Source: Anthostomella pinea (lineage: Eukaryota; Ascomycota; Sordariomycetes; Xylariales; Xylariaceae). Taken from it: a stretch of 64,000 nucleotides of DNA. The notes beneath the pieces are model-generated. The model worked only from the letters and a program-made list of their open reading frames with translations. It was not told where the DNA came from and made no database searches. Numbering within the stretch: the stretch's first letter is position 1; the number at the start of each line of letters is the position of its first letter. Both the position numbers and the translations under genes were made by a program. Shown here piece by piece: positions 23,758 through 34,432 of the stretch. The DNA is taken from contig CAUWAG010000003.1 in the NCBI GenBank assembly GCA_963556695.1, positions 992,001 to 1,056,000 of the forward strand. Reading direction: 5' to 3'.

Positions 23758-24196
23758 AGAAGCTCACCTATATCAATAATTAATACGTTGAGCTCGGTTT
23801 TAAAGGCTACATATAGTGTTATACATAAGGTTGCTTTGGTTAATTCCTGGGTCCGCGAATTAAAAAAGGCTAATTACTTGTTAAGTAAATACTAGAAAGG
23901 AAAAAATAATTATTTAATAAAAAGAACAATACTTTCTATGAAAGATACAATAGATCTTTAGGCTGTAAAGAATAGTGCTGAGCTGGCGAGATAGGAAATG
24001 GGTAAATGTAGTCGTCGTTCAAGGAGGGCAGCAGCGCGTGAGCGACGTTGTGACGTTTGCGGCAACACTGGCTATAATACATGAACTTATATAATAGAGA
24101 TAGAAACGTCTAAAAAAGAAGAATCCGATTAATTAGATTGAATTAAATGCGTTGTAATCGAGTTATTTGACATATTGGTTAGAAGGTTGGTAAGAA

Positions 24197-24238
24197 ATTG
24201 CCGTTCGCTTGTGATTGCCGCTCGCTTGTTATCTACGT
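24197..24238. repeat. Right terminal inverted repeat of copy A
   Basis: Read inward it is ACGTAGATAACAAGCGAGCG followed by GCAATCACAAGCGAACGG. The motif ACAAGCGAR occurs twice, 16 bp apart, as in the other copies. The TA at 24239-24240 is the expected target dinucleotide. Confidence 0.8.
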
Positions 24239-24669
24239 TAACTTTTTAATAAATCAGCTTGTTTTTTAAGACTTTCACATAATATATTAACATATAAATG
24301 AAGTACCCTTAGGTTTTTTTTATCAATATAGTATATAAAAATAACTAATAAAGTTTTTTTAAAGCTATTTTAAGTAAATCTTTATTGATTAAATATTTTA
24401 TAAAGCGTTTCATTTTATTTATAATAAGAGCTTAAGAATTAAGATCAGCTTTCTTGATATTTTATTTGTTTTTTTTATATAAAGGAATTAAAGCTATTAA
24501 GTTTATAATTGATGTGATTAAATACGATAAAAATCATAAAACTTTTTAAAAACTTAAAATTCTATATTTAAAATCAAAAGTTGTATCTTTAATATTAAAA
24601 ATGTATTACTTATACTGTTATTTAATATACTAAACATAGTATATTAATAAGTAAAATAGGCACAAATCT
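24239..24669. other. AT-rich, gene-free block
   Basis: Very AT-rich sequence with stops in all frames, as expected for RIP-degraded DNA. No feature recognised. Confidence 0.6.
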
Positions 24670-24966
24670 GTTTAAATATTAAGGAGAACCTTCTTTAATA
24701 CATAAGCGACAGTGAATAAGTACCGTGAGAGAACGGGTTGAAATAGTAGTTTTATAAGCAGCTCGAGCTAAGGGAAGAGCGTACCTCTTGCATAATGGGT
24801 CACCAAGTTAACATTAGATGCGAGCAATTTGCGTAGTTAAACCGATGATCAAAAATGAATTAGTGTCTAAAGTTAGACCCGAAGCTAGGTGATCTTACTA
24901 TAGTCAGGATTATAAAAGTCCGAAGGGGTTATCGTAGCAAAGATATCCGAAGAACTAAAGTAAGTA
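24670..24966 (+). pseudogene. rnl: Fragment of mitochondrial large-subunit rRNA (NUMT)
   Basis: Within the AT-rich block lies a stretch matching universally conserved LSU rRNA segments in order. They are AGTGAATAAGTACCGTGAGA, GCGTACCTCTTGCATAATGG, then GACCCGAAGCTAGGTGATCT, then TATAGTCAGGATTATAAAAG followed by GTCCGAAGGGG and GATATCCGAAGAACTA. In E. coli numbering this is roughly bases 450-870 of 23S rRNA, shortened as in fungal mitochondrial rnl. The lineage-specific sequence between the conserved blocks is AT-rich and mitochondrial in style, not like nuclear 28S. The match stops at about 24966. It is an isolated partial gene and therefore a nuclear copy of mitochondrial DNA. Confidence 0.85.
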
Positions 24967-25858
24967 TAAAAGTAAAATTGTTTTAATATTAACGAAAGTC
25001 AATTAAACTCATTTTTTAACAAAGTTATTATTTTTAAAAAAGACATATTAAAGTTATTCGATATTCTTTTCATAAAATGATGTCATTATTTAATTAACTT
25101 TATATTTAATAATATTTTAATGACTTAAATTTTCTTTTATAAGGTATAAGAAATTTTAATGAATTGTAAGTACGTAAACGATTTTTACAAAGTAACATTA
25201 TAACTTGAAGAAAACTTAAATAATACTTAATTAAAATTAGTTTAATATTTAATAGTTTAATAACTTGCTTTTACCGTTATTAACTAAAAGGCTAACCATT
25301 TTATATTTAAAACACTTTACTTTAATATGAAAATTACGGTATTAACAAAGTTTAATTATAAAGTTGGTCAAAATTATATTCATAACGGGCGCGCCCATTT
25401 TTATAACGTTATTATTAATATTAAATAACATCTTAAGGATTAGAAAATAGACTTTTAAAAATTAATATTGGACGATATGTTTTCGATTTCATATTATTAT
25501 TTAACTACTACGTAGCTTAAAATGTTAGTTATTAAGATATTTTTAAAATATTTTGCTTTATTATATGATAATTATTTAAAAACGTAAATCTTTCTATAAG
25601 TTAAACTCAACTATAATTAAATCTTATTTTAAAACATATTATTTATTTTAATAACAAGGTTTATACATGTTTTAGTCTCTTTTATTATATTTTTATTTAT
25701 TGTGATATTAATATTATTGAAAAATCATTATATTTTAATTTTCAAATATCAATAAACGTTTTTAGTTTTTAGATTTATAATAAAAGCGTGGTAAATAGCT
25801 TGGATTGGTTTTTATGATAAGATTAAAGTGCTTTTAAACTTTATCATGACTTTACTTT
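24967..25858. other. AT-rich, gene-free block
   Basis: Continuation of the AT-rich block. It may include degraded mitochondrial or transposon sequence but nothing can be identified by eye. Confidence 0.5.
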
Positions 25859-26918
25859 TGTCACGGCGAGCGTACTGAGGAGCTGGGACATGGCCGGCAG
25901 CAAGCAGCTATTACTCTATTGACGAGAATATCAAGACTAGAGAGGAAAGGAAGAGAGAGAGAGATAGGTACAGTAGGAGGTTGCCCCTTTAAGGGGATCC
26001 TCTGGTCAGCTACTTCCCCTATTAGGAAGTATCCACTTGTCATGTGGGAAGGTCTGTGCAGGCCGTCACAGCAATTACCAACCCTCTGGTATCTGTGTAT
26101 GCCAGTATACTTCAACCGTAACCGTCCGTGTGTAGATAGGAAGGTCGGAATAAAGGCACAAATATTGGAAATTTGTACGTGAGTAGCTTCAGACGTGGTA
26201 GCACGCTGAGAGGCGTCAGACGTCTTGAACAGACACTGAGAATGGTTTCTGTCACCTCAGTGGTCCCCAAAATGCGTTAGCAGTGGCTTGAGAATTGCGT
26301 GCTGAAATACAAAGGATGTGGGTGATCGAGGATGCTTCTGTACGATCAGAACGTTGGCAGAAGGTGTGAATGCGAGGCTGTATAACCGCTCGCGGAATGG
26401 TGCTGTGAATGGCACTGTGGTGGTCTCAGCACAAAAAAAAAACCGTGTGAGTTGCCGGGGGGATTGGCGCTATTGAGATCGCAAAATGTCGTCAAGAACG
26501 CGAAAATTTGTGCCCATCAATAGGAACAACAATAAGGTGCAGTAGCGGGGGCGGATGAGGGCTCATAACCTGTTGCACAGCAAGAAGGCCAAAAGGTTGC
26601 ATATCTGCTGTATTGGTACTGTTATTGTTAAAGGTCTGGAGGTGGTGCGCAGCTGCAGTGGATGTGGGCAATATGCCAGCCCAAGTGGGTCACGTGACCA
26701 CACAACAGATTGAGGGGTTGTAGACTCTCATAAGCAAATGAAAGAGAGAGTCCCCGGATTCTTGGATGTTAGAACGGACGGATTTGGAAGAAGCATATGC
26801 TGTTTCTCTGCAGCAAAGAGCTCGGCGCCCAGCAGCCGCATTGGGTCTTCCGTGTGACCAACTTGTGCATTGGTGGTACCAACTGAGAGTTGAAGGCTTC
26901 GCTTGCGAGATGATAATA
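25859..26918. other. GC-richer island, unidentified, possible LTR-like start
   Basis: An abrupt switch from AT-rich to normal composition occurs at TGTCACGG (25859). The first 300 bp have an LTR-like look (TGT start, AG-rich tract, AATAAA-type sequence near 26150), but I find no matching end or target duplication. A short plus frame near 26766-26910 (LEEAYAVSLQQRARRPAAAL) is unplaced. Confidence 0.3.
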
Positions 26919-27453
26919 ATTGTATTTAACGTGGGAATTTGCTCCTCAGTAGTGCAAACCACGCCTCACAGAGCCTCTGCATCGCAGGGTTGTGGAGGTA
27001 TTAAGATAATAAGTACAGTCAGTCCCGTTCACAAGCCTATCCCCGTTGTTGCGGCTGTATGACTTTGGGGTCATCCATCTGGTCCTTCAAGAATAGCTGT
27101 CTATTGGGGGCAGATTGATGAAAAGAACTTGCTCTTCTTAACAAATCTTGCCCATTCCGTGCTCCTCTCCCCAAGTATTGTAAACAAGCTGCCCTAGACG
27201 AGTACCTAGACAGCAGCCGTTTTTTTCCTAGCCTCTTACAAAAGAAAATGTGTTGTGGTGTTTTCTTTTTACCACAGCTGTAGTGATCATTCGAGTCTGT
27301 ATGCCCAAAGCGTTCATGGTATCTAGCAAAGTCGCCATGTCCAGATCTGGCCGCTAGAAGTCTGTGTAAAGTACTCCTCTTAAAAGATATAAGGTCTCTT
27401 TTAGTTACTATATGTGAGTATATTTCTTGATATCTAGGTTCTGATTGGTCTTT

Positions 27454-27714
27454 TTACCATTGATTGAACTCTTTCTTGCCCTTTTTTTTGAGATCTCTTT
27501 TGACCCAAGAGATTATAGGAAGGTTTGTCGTGTCTGTTTCTAGTATGGCACCCTCTTTTGCTAGTGTGTCGGCAGTTTCGTTGCCATCAATATCTCTGTG
27601 TCCAGGAATCCACTTGACGGTCACTCCAGAAGTGCGTGCTGTGGCAAGTTCTTGAAATCGTAGAAAAATGTTTTGTGATGTCTCAGGTGGAGTCCTATTG
27701 AGCCCATTTACCAC
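27454..27714 (-). pseudogene. RNase H domain remnant of LINE
   Basis: An 86-aa open piece containing WIPGHRDIDGNETADTLAKE, the C-terminal catalytic signature of retroelement-type RNase H. It sits between upstream stops and a TAG at its end. Confidence 0.8.
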
Positions 27715-28028
27715 TGACGTGTTGTCCAGGCAGACATATAGCCGTTCTCTGCGTCTAATTGCCCTGGCTGCTGCGAGACCTTAGAGAGCGCCATGGACTT
27801 CAACATTTACTACTTTTGCTTAGAGAAGTCTGCCTTTTCCCCGCTATACTTCTTGTGTAGTGCCGCCTTTCCTGATGGTGTAACCTCATCCAGTATGGGT
27901 TGTGCCTTGGTCGTCCAATTGTGATCTATCCGAGTAAATGACAAGGTCAGTGCTCACATTTCTTCCCTGTAGCCATTGCTTAAAGAGCTCTATTTTTTTG
28001 TTTTTATTTTGCAGACTGGGGGCTTCTT

Positions 28029-28424
28029 TTATGATGGCCTGGTAAGTATTGGTCTCTGGAAGTCAGGGACTAATTGGAAGCTCCTTTGTAGCCTTGTTAA
28101 TTCCTTGCAAGCTTGTATTTGGAGCCTGCCAATAAGAGGGTGTCTCTGGTCTATTCGTCCTAGTCGGAGGCTGTGACGTCGTCTTATTGACTCCGCAAGA
28201 ACTCCTGCTGGGGGAATCTGTGATTCAAAGTGTAGGATATGTCCAGGGTGTGTTTTCCAGACTGGCAAGATAGCCCTGATCGCTGTTCGTAGTACGGCAT
28301 CTATTGTTCCAAGAAGCCCCTTAATGCGACATGCTGATGTCCCACCTAAGCTCCCAACTTTCTGGATTCCTGGGTACCAGGCCTCCAGGCCGTGTGTAAG
28401 AATAGGAATAACACAAGCTTTCAC
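28029..28424 (-). pseudogene. Reverse-transcriptase C-terminal remnant of LINE
   Basis: 131 aa beginning KACVIPILTHGLEAWYPG. This motif follows the RT palm/thumb in fungal Tad1-type and related LINE proteins. It lacks the FADD catalytic motif. Confidence 0.7.
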
Positions 28425-28440
28425 AGCCCTCTTGGTTGAC

Positions 28441-29393
28441 TTTTTATAAACGTAGTACTAACTCTTTTATAATTGCTAGTATTTTAACTTAGTATTTATT
28501 ACGCTGTGATTCAAGGTGTGCCCCTTACTTTATGAAGCAAATTAAATACCGGCTGGCTGTAGGTCTCCTCCCTTCTTATAAGTAAATAATATATCTCAAA
28601 ATCCTTTTAAAAATCGACGTTGTTTCTCGTTCCATAGACTTAATCACAGAGACCCTCTCTCCTAAGGGAAAAGAAAGGTAAGTACCATACGCCGTGGGCT
28701 GCGGCGAATTGCGGAGTGCCGTGGAGGTGTTCGTATTGATTCGGTAAATACTCACTCGTCTAGGTGACCTCACGTTCTGACGCCCTCAGGCTTGCCGTGC
28801 CTCATCTGCGTCGTGGACTCGGGGTGATGAGGTACACGGAAGGCGAACACTCACTCGCTCTCCTGGCGCCTCAGCTGGAGCTTTGGATGACATCCTCGTT
28901 GACAACTCCCCTCCCTCTCTAGCCCTTTCTTGGATGACGTCTTCCGGTGACTTGCTCTCCATCTGCTGGCGCCATGGCTTATGTGCTTAACTCTGTTGGC
29001 GCATCCTTTGACGAAGCCGAAGGCGAAGGCTTTCACCTGGGGCTTCCTCTATTCATAGTGCTCGTAGAGATGTTACAATGTAGCATCAATGTCGTGCGGA
29101 AATGGGTCATGCTTCCTGCTTGCTTGCGTGTTCTATTCATGGGGCGGGGGAAATTCTGACTAGCTATATACAGGTATAAATAGCAAAGCTCCTTCATACA
29201 CCTCGGTCCAGCTGCTTTCTTTCACTGTCGTGACCACTGCTGCACCACCAAAGCTACCACTGCTCACAGACTCCTAGATTCCTAGATGTTCCATTCCCAT
29301 CGTCGGCCTCTCTATCATGCTCTGCGGCTGATGCTAGCAATGACTGCAACTTGTGCTGACCCTTCTATATCCTAGTCCAAAAGCATTACAGGC
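28441..29393. other. Intergenic region, no gene recognised
   Basis: The first about 130 bp are AT-rich, the rest normal. Small frames at 28576-29159 show no domain. It includes the 3' flank of the FAD oxidoreductase gene. Confidence 0.4.
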
Positions 29394-31610
29394 TCAGAAT
29401 CCGCCCTCGCTTCCCACGCACATGCGGCAGCTAAAGACGCCGTCGGGGTCGACGGCGTTCTTGATCTCCAGAAGTCGGTCGTAATTCGAGCCGAAGTACG
29501 ACTCTTGCCAGTTCTCCTCGTAGCCGTAGGCTTCGTTGTAGTAGGCGGCTGTGCCAAAGGTTGTCGTCATGTTTGCCACGATAGCCTCCGAGGTCTCGTT
29601 CTGCTCGGCAGTGGGTCCGCTCCACGAGCCAAAATTGCTGTTTGACGGTTAGTATCTGGCGCCACACCCCTGAGGAGGCTCGTGGTCTCCATAGCTGCTG
29701 GGGACTCACGATGTGTCGATGAATGCAAAAGCGTTACGCCAGTCGGGGTGTACCGAGGTCTGCTCATGGGTCAGTATGACGCGAATGGTACAACTCGTGA
29801 TAAAGGCCAAACTCACGGCGTCACCAGCAATGTCCTGTGTCACGCCTCCCACATCTAGTTCCAGTCAGCACACACAATCCCTGCAGGGTCTCGACTCAAG
29901 GTCAACATACGATTCTGCCAGATAATCGGGATGGATGACGGCAGGGCCAAGATGTAGTCCTTGATGCTCTGCAAATTGTTGTCCATCGTTTCAAATGAGA
30001 TCAGCCGGCTGAACACCTGCAAGTTAATGCCAACAGGGGTCCCAGAGTCGACGGCGGGCCAGATGAGACCTTGATAGGCATCGTTGTAAGATGATGAGCC
30101 CGCGAACTGCTCCGCTGTGAATTGGGGTGTGCACCCTGTGACGTTGTTGATGTCGTCGAAATCACCTAGGCTGACTTTGGCGCTCGCCACCGACTCCTCG
30201 TCTTGGTAAGCGACCAGGGACATGATGGAGTACCCCAGATCGTCTCCAGAACATGACCAAAGGCCGGCATGCCCCAGATCACGCAGCTGCTGTTGTGCGT
30301 CAATCAGGTTGGTAATGAGCTGCTCGTATGAGGCTCGACTCTCGCAGCCTATGGCTCCAGCGACGACGTTGACAGCAGCCAGCGCAGGGTAGGTCTTTAT
30401 CCACACCCGAGTGGTTACCCCGAAAGTGCCTGGAGAGCGACGTGTTAGTTCACAAACCTTTTGCTTTCGAAAAACCAGGCTGCTTACCTCCACCGCCACG
30501 CAAGGCCCAGAATAGGTCCTCGTTGGTGCATTCATTCGCGATCTTGATGCTGCCATCGGCGGTGACAACTTGGAACTGCAGCGCGTCTGGTCAAGTTAGG
30601 ATATATCAATGAGTCATCTGCGGGGCTTCAATATACTTACTGTCAACTCCCATGCCAAAGTGAGTAGCCAGAGGGCCTGGACACGTTAATTAGAAGGATA
30701 CGAGCAACGGGATCAATGAAATAATATCTTACCGAGGCCGCCACCGAGGATATATCCACCCATAGCTCCAACTGTAGCGGTCGTCCCACCGATAGTGACC
30801 CTGCCATTCTCCCCTGCCCAGATGTTCAAGGCCTCGACATCCACACCGGGACCAGCTGAAAGAGCGTATGAAGAGTTCAAGTCGCAGCCAGCGGGAAGGA
30901 AGTCTGGCACGCCTTCGGTATCGTCCATGTGGTGAGTCCAGATAGACAAGGAGCCGGCGCCCGATGACCGACCGCTGTAGTCGTGGCCGGTCTGTGAAAA
31001 TGGCACCAGTTAGCGCCAGTCCTGAACTAAGACAAAGAAAGGGAAACCTCACGTTCTTAATCCGCAGGCGGAGATTGTACTCGGCCGCAAACTTCACTGC
31101 CGCTGCCACATCATCCACGGACGTGGCATTGACGACGTACGACGGCATGTTGCCGATGGTGCATTCTCCCTCAATCGCGGCTGGAGCTGACCCGTTCGTG
31201 TTCGAATCTGGTACGGGGCACCCAATTGTCCCATACTGTTCGAAGTTGGTGTACATCACACCGGCTAGACTCAATATTTCAGCGACGAGTTTGGCTCTTC
31301 TCTTGTAGTTTAAGAGTTTGGTAATGAAATGAATCGTGACTGGCATCTTACATGCAAGTTCCAGTCTGTAGTCGCTGTCACTCTTTTCGGCGGCAAGCGA
31401 TGCGCATTCTCCGGCATTGTAGCTCGCAGAGTAGCAGGCGGCTCCATACGGAACAGTTTTGATCAGGTTACCACCAACGGTCTCATTAAACTTCGTGATC
31501 GCATCGTCCGACGGAAAGCAGTCGTCTCCGGGGAGGCAGTATGGCGCAGCTCCGTGTACCGGGAGAGCCACGCCAGCAAGGATGGCCAGACCTAAAACGA
31601 GAGACGACAT
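29394..31610 (-). CDS. Secreted FAD-linked oxidoreductase (PCMH-type, BBE-like)
   Basis: Nine exons on the minus strand: 31610-31352, 31264-31053, 30991-30733, 30676-30641, 30586-30488, 30429-29911, 29854-29817, 29759-29710 and 29637-29394. Every junction is GT-AG with agreeing phase, giving 571 aa. It starts with a signal peptide (MSSLVLGLAILAGVALPVHG). The FAD-binding PCMH fold shows NTGHDYSGRSSGAG, where H160 is the candidate for the covalent flavin link, then GGYILGGGLG and LRGGGGTFGVTT. The C-terminal BBE segment (YYNEAYGYEENWQESYFG, then a Cys-rich end) is complete. Such enzymes oxidise alcohols, sugars or alkaloid-like substrates with oxygen; the substrate is unknown. It is divergent from an ABM-like secreted protein and surrounded by transposon debris. 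The gene appears intact. Confidence 0.88.
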
Positions 31611-33304
31611 CTCAATAGCTAAAGAAGGAACGAAAATGAAGGTAACCAGGATGGCCGGCTCATGGATGATAGGAGAGGTGACGGGCAGCCTCTTATCCAG
31701 AAGCGTGAACTACCTGTTCCTGGGATGTGCTGTATCCTTGTATTGTCTTCGCAATTCAGGGAAGGCCGGAACGATGAGCGCGTGGTCTTAAAGCCCACTT
31801 TGGAGACGCTGCCGTCGGTCTGGACCCTGAATGTTGTTCTAGCCAGGCAAGGGTTGAACCATCCTGCCCACTTTATCCAATATAATGACACCCTTGTAAA
31901 TTTTGGTACGTGTTGAGGACATCTTAATGGTTATAGGGGTAATCATAGTTATACGGCGTCATCTAACTCTGGCCTCTCAATGTTTTACTAGCCCAGAGTG
32001 AAGTCTCCAGGACGCGATGAGTGCCCTTCTGGTTACGTTACTGATGCCAATGGGTAACCAAGTGACTTGAATGTCGTTCTTGTTATTTGTGGAGTATACC
32101 GTTTCGAGAGAGTTGTGGGGCTAAACCAAGACCTTCCCGCCATAATATCGGTCCCGAAGACCTCGTGACAGCTTGATCACCAGCAGAGTCCACCTCCCGC
32201 AAACGTGGTCCGGCAGATTGGGATTGTCCGGAGTCCTCCCTCACGATATTCCAGCATCATGTTTATATGATTACCCACTGCCCGGGTCGTCGAGTCTGAA
32301 AGCAGTAACTCTAAACGAATAGGGCCCGTTCATGGTCTGGTTGCATGCTCTGAATCCCTGGCCCGGGTCCACGATCTGATCCTTCAGGATCCAAAAGAGA
32401 CTTGCTAGGTATTTGATTGGTGACAGGGTTGTCGACCGAGTCCCCCGCCCGCCTGCCCACTTATAGCCGTCAATAATAGTCACCAATTATCCCAAGCTAC
32501 TGCGTACGCGGTTTACTAACTACTTCAGATGTAGATCTACCTTGACTATCAACAAGGACTGCCGAAAGAAGAGTCATTGAGCGCGCAGTCCACCGAAGGT
32601 CATACTCCGCCACGTGGATCTTCTATACAGTAGTAGCAGCATAACCCTATTATCGTGGTTCAAGCTTCCCCACCTCGACTATACCCTGTCTTGTCAATCT
32701 ATCGTGACTCCTTGTATCGACATTATCCGTCGACCTCCTGCTCGATCGAGACAAATGAACCGAGGCAAACGAACTAGTTCCAATCCTGTTAACCCATCGT
32801 TCGGATCCTCCCCTACCCCTATTACTATCTTCGAGCGTTCGTTCCCTTGCAAGGTGCAGGGTAAATGACAATGGGCTGGCCAAATGAACCTGGTCGTGAC
32901 GGTCTGCTCCTGTTGTTGGCTAGAGGCAGTTCGCATTCTCGGTCCCGAACACGCGGTCTAGACTATTACAGAGCGAAAGTCTCGGTGACAGGAACTTGGC
33001 ATCATACCATGGCTCAGTGTATCATACAAAAGGCTCGCTTCAGTCCCGTAGGCGGTGCCACAGTCAGCCTGCGCGTTCTAGTCTCGGGTTAGAAAGGTCG
33101 AGACCTGCAACACTCGCTCCTAGACGGGTGAAAACCTGCAGCGGCACACCCGGTGTGAAGCGGAAAATGGGTATTAACGTTATATATAAGAGCCTAAGTA
33201 TTCGAGGGTGTCCGTCTAACTTGGCCTCTCGTGGATCTATACACCGTTTACCAAAGCCTCAGACTACACCCCCCCGTTTCTCTTCCATACCAGTGGTTTC
33301 CATA
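31611..33304. other. Divergent intergenic region
   Basis: About 1.7 kb between the start codons of the FAD oxidoreductase and the ABM-like gene. It contains both promoters. A TATATATAAG box-like sequence at about 33180-33189 lies some 115 bp upstream of the ABM-like ATG. No further gene recognised. Confidence 0.45.
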
Positions 33305-34159
33305 ATGCAGTCCCTCGCTCTCCTCCTCCCTCTCGCAGCCGCGGCCACCGCCGTGGGCGTCACCGAGATCGCGAATATCACCCTCGTCGCCAACTCCAGC
33401 ATCGCAGTGTTCGACGTGGCCACGCAGGTGATTCTCCAGCAGCCGGGTGCCCTCACAGTGCGCACCTCCCGCCTGGTCGAGAACGCGGACAGCTTCCGCA
33501 TGTTCGTCGACTGGGAGTCAGTCGAAGCGTGCCAAGCTTTCGCCAACAGCCAGTCGTACGAGGAGATCTCCCACAAGGTCAGCCCCGTCATCGCCGCGAC
33601 GCCGGTAACCTACAACGTGGAGCTGTCGCCTTTCCCGCCCTTCGTGTTCAACAACGACGAGGGACAGGGAGTGTCGCCCTTCACCGAATTCCTCAACTTC
33701 TTCTTCCCGGCGACGCCAGCTACACCGAGGCGCGCAAGGCCAACGTGACACAGGCAGTCATGAACTTTCTGAACCGTACGTGTGAAAACATCCCATTACA
33801 AGACCCTGAGTCTTGTCGAGAATAACCTTCGTTGTTCCCTTTCCTTCTTCATATAAAAAATGGCCGTACGGGTTTAAAGACAGGATGTTAACGTACACGC
33901 AGAGACCAAGGACACTGCCGAAGGATTCACCGGGCAGACAGCAATGGGGTGGGTCGTGGAGGGGGAGGAGATCCCTTACAACGGCACGTCCTGTCGAGTC
34001 TTCGTGCTCGGAGTTGGCTGGGAAAGCGTCGCGGACCACGAAGCTTGGATGGAGACGGATGCCTATAAGGAGTACATCCCGGAGCTATGGGCTCTGGACG
34101 GTCTGCTTGGGATTGAGTTGCGTCACGTCAGCAACAAGGTTGTCCATGCTGAGGCATAG
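33305..34159 (+). pseudogene. Secreted ABM-like (dimeric alpha/beta-barrel) protein with apparent 1-nt frameshift
   Basis: The ATG at 33305 (A at -3) starts a signal peptide (MQSLALLLPLAAAATAVG). Two ABM-type repeats follow, each with a tryptophan motif: DWESVEACQAFANSQSYEEI in the first and GWESVADHEAWMETDAYKEY in the second. Exon 1 ends at 33775 and exon 2 runs 33903-34159 (intron 127 nt, GTACGT..ACGCAG). In exon 1 the frame changes at about 33706-33708. Reading to FLNFFF is in one frame and PGDASYTEARKANVTQAVMN continues in another, as if one C were lost from a CCCC run. With that base the gene would code for 242 aa and the splice phase fits. Either a sequencing error or a recent loss-of-function change is possible. 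Antibiotic-biosynthesis-monooxygenase folds occur in enzymes and in structural proteins, so the role is unknown. Confidence 0.65.
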
Positions 34160-34432
34160 GGGCGCCGAAAGGTCAAGGGCGGAACTCGATTTTATTTCGA
34201 GTTGGTGACGATGGGCTTCGAAGTCGCTTGATGTGAGGTTCCGGGTGACAGCCGAACTCAAGTGTTTTAGACTATTGGGACGGCGCATGCCAACCACCGA
34301 GTCATGCTGCAATCACTGGATGTCATCGTTCGATGAAACAAGGGATTGGGATTTTCTGCACGAGGGGTAAATGACTTGATTCCAGGGACTATCGTTCACG
34401 TATTATCCATCGCTCAATGCCATCAACAGGCT

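Larger units (their letters stand above)
22928..24238 (+). mobile_element. Fot1/Pogo-type DNA transposon, 5'-truncated copy A
   Basis: The sequence starts inside the transposase gene, just before the first catalytic-site region, and runs to a terminal inverted repeat ending ACGT at 24238, followed by TA. Comparison with the copies at 40.5, 59.9 and 62.2 kb shows the same order: the ETGF region, the LDGHKSHH and QPLDV catalytic segments and a C-terminal CxxCGNTG zinc knuckle. Stops such as TAG for CAG within the ILQGK segment are transitions. The left TIR and N-terminal helix-turn-helix are gone. Confidence 0.85.
26919..28440 (-). mobile_element. Decayed non-LTR retrotransposon, 3' half (Tad1/LINE-like)
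   Basis: Read on the minus strand, 28424-28029 encodes the end of the reverse-transcriptase region (ILTHGLEAWYPG and following Arg-rich helices). After a stretch with several TAG stops, 27990-27454 encodes an RNase H domain with the four acidic positions in context: YSDRSQ, VEVHGAL, VCLDNTS and GHRDIDGNETAD. The 3' part down to 26919 is shared with the truncated copy at 19957-20191. The 5' part (ORF1, endonuclease, most of RT) is missing. Disrupting codons are mainly TAG/TAA in place of Gln or Trp. It is not active. Confidence 0.8.

Noticed and set aside
24698..24966. Nuclear 28S rRNA fragment
   Set aside because: The conserved blocks are separated by short AT-rich mitochondrial-type variable regions and contain bacterial-like GCGTACCTCTTGCATAATGG, so a mitochondrial origin fits better.
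25859..26110. Solo LTR beginning TGTCACGG
   Set aside because: No ending CA with a matching 5-bp duplication (flank ACTTT) was found; GTCACA at 26065 does not fit.
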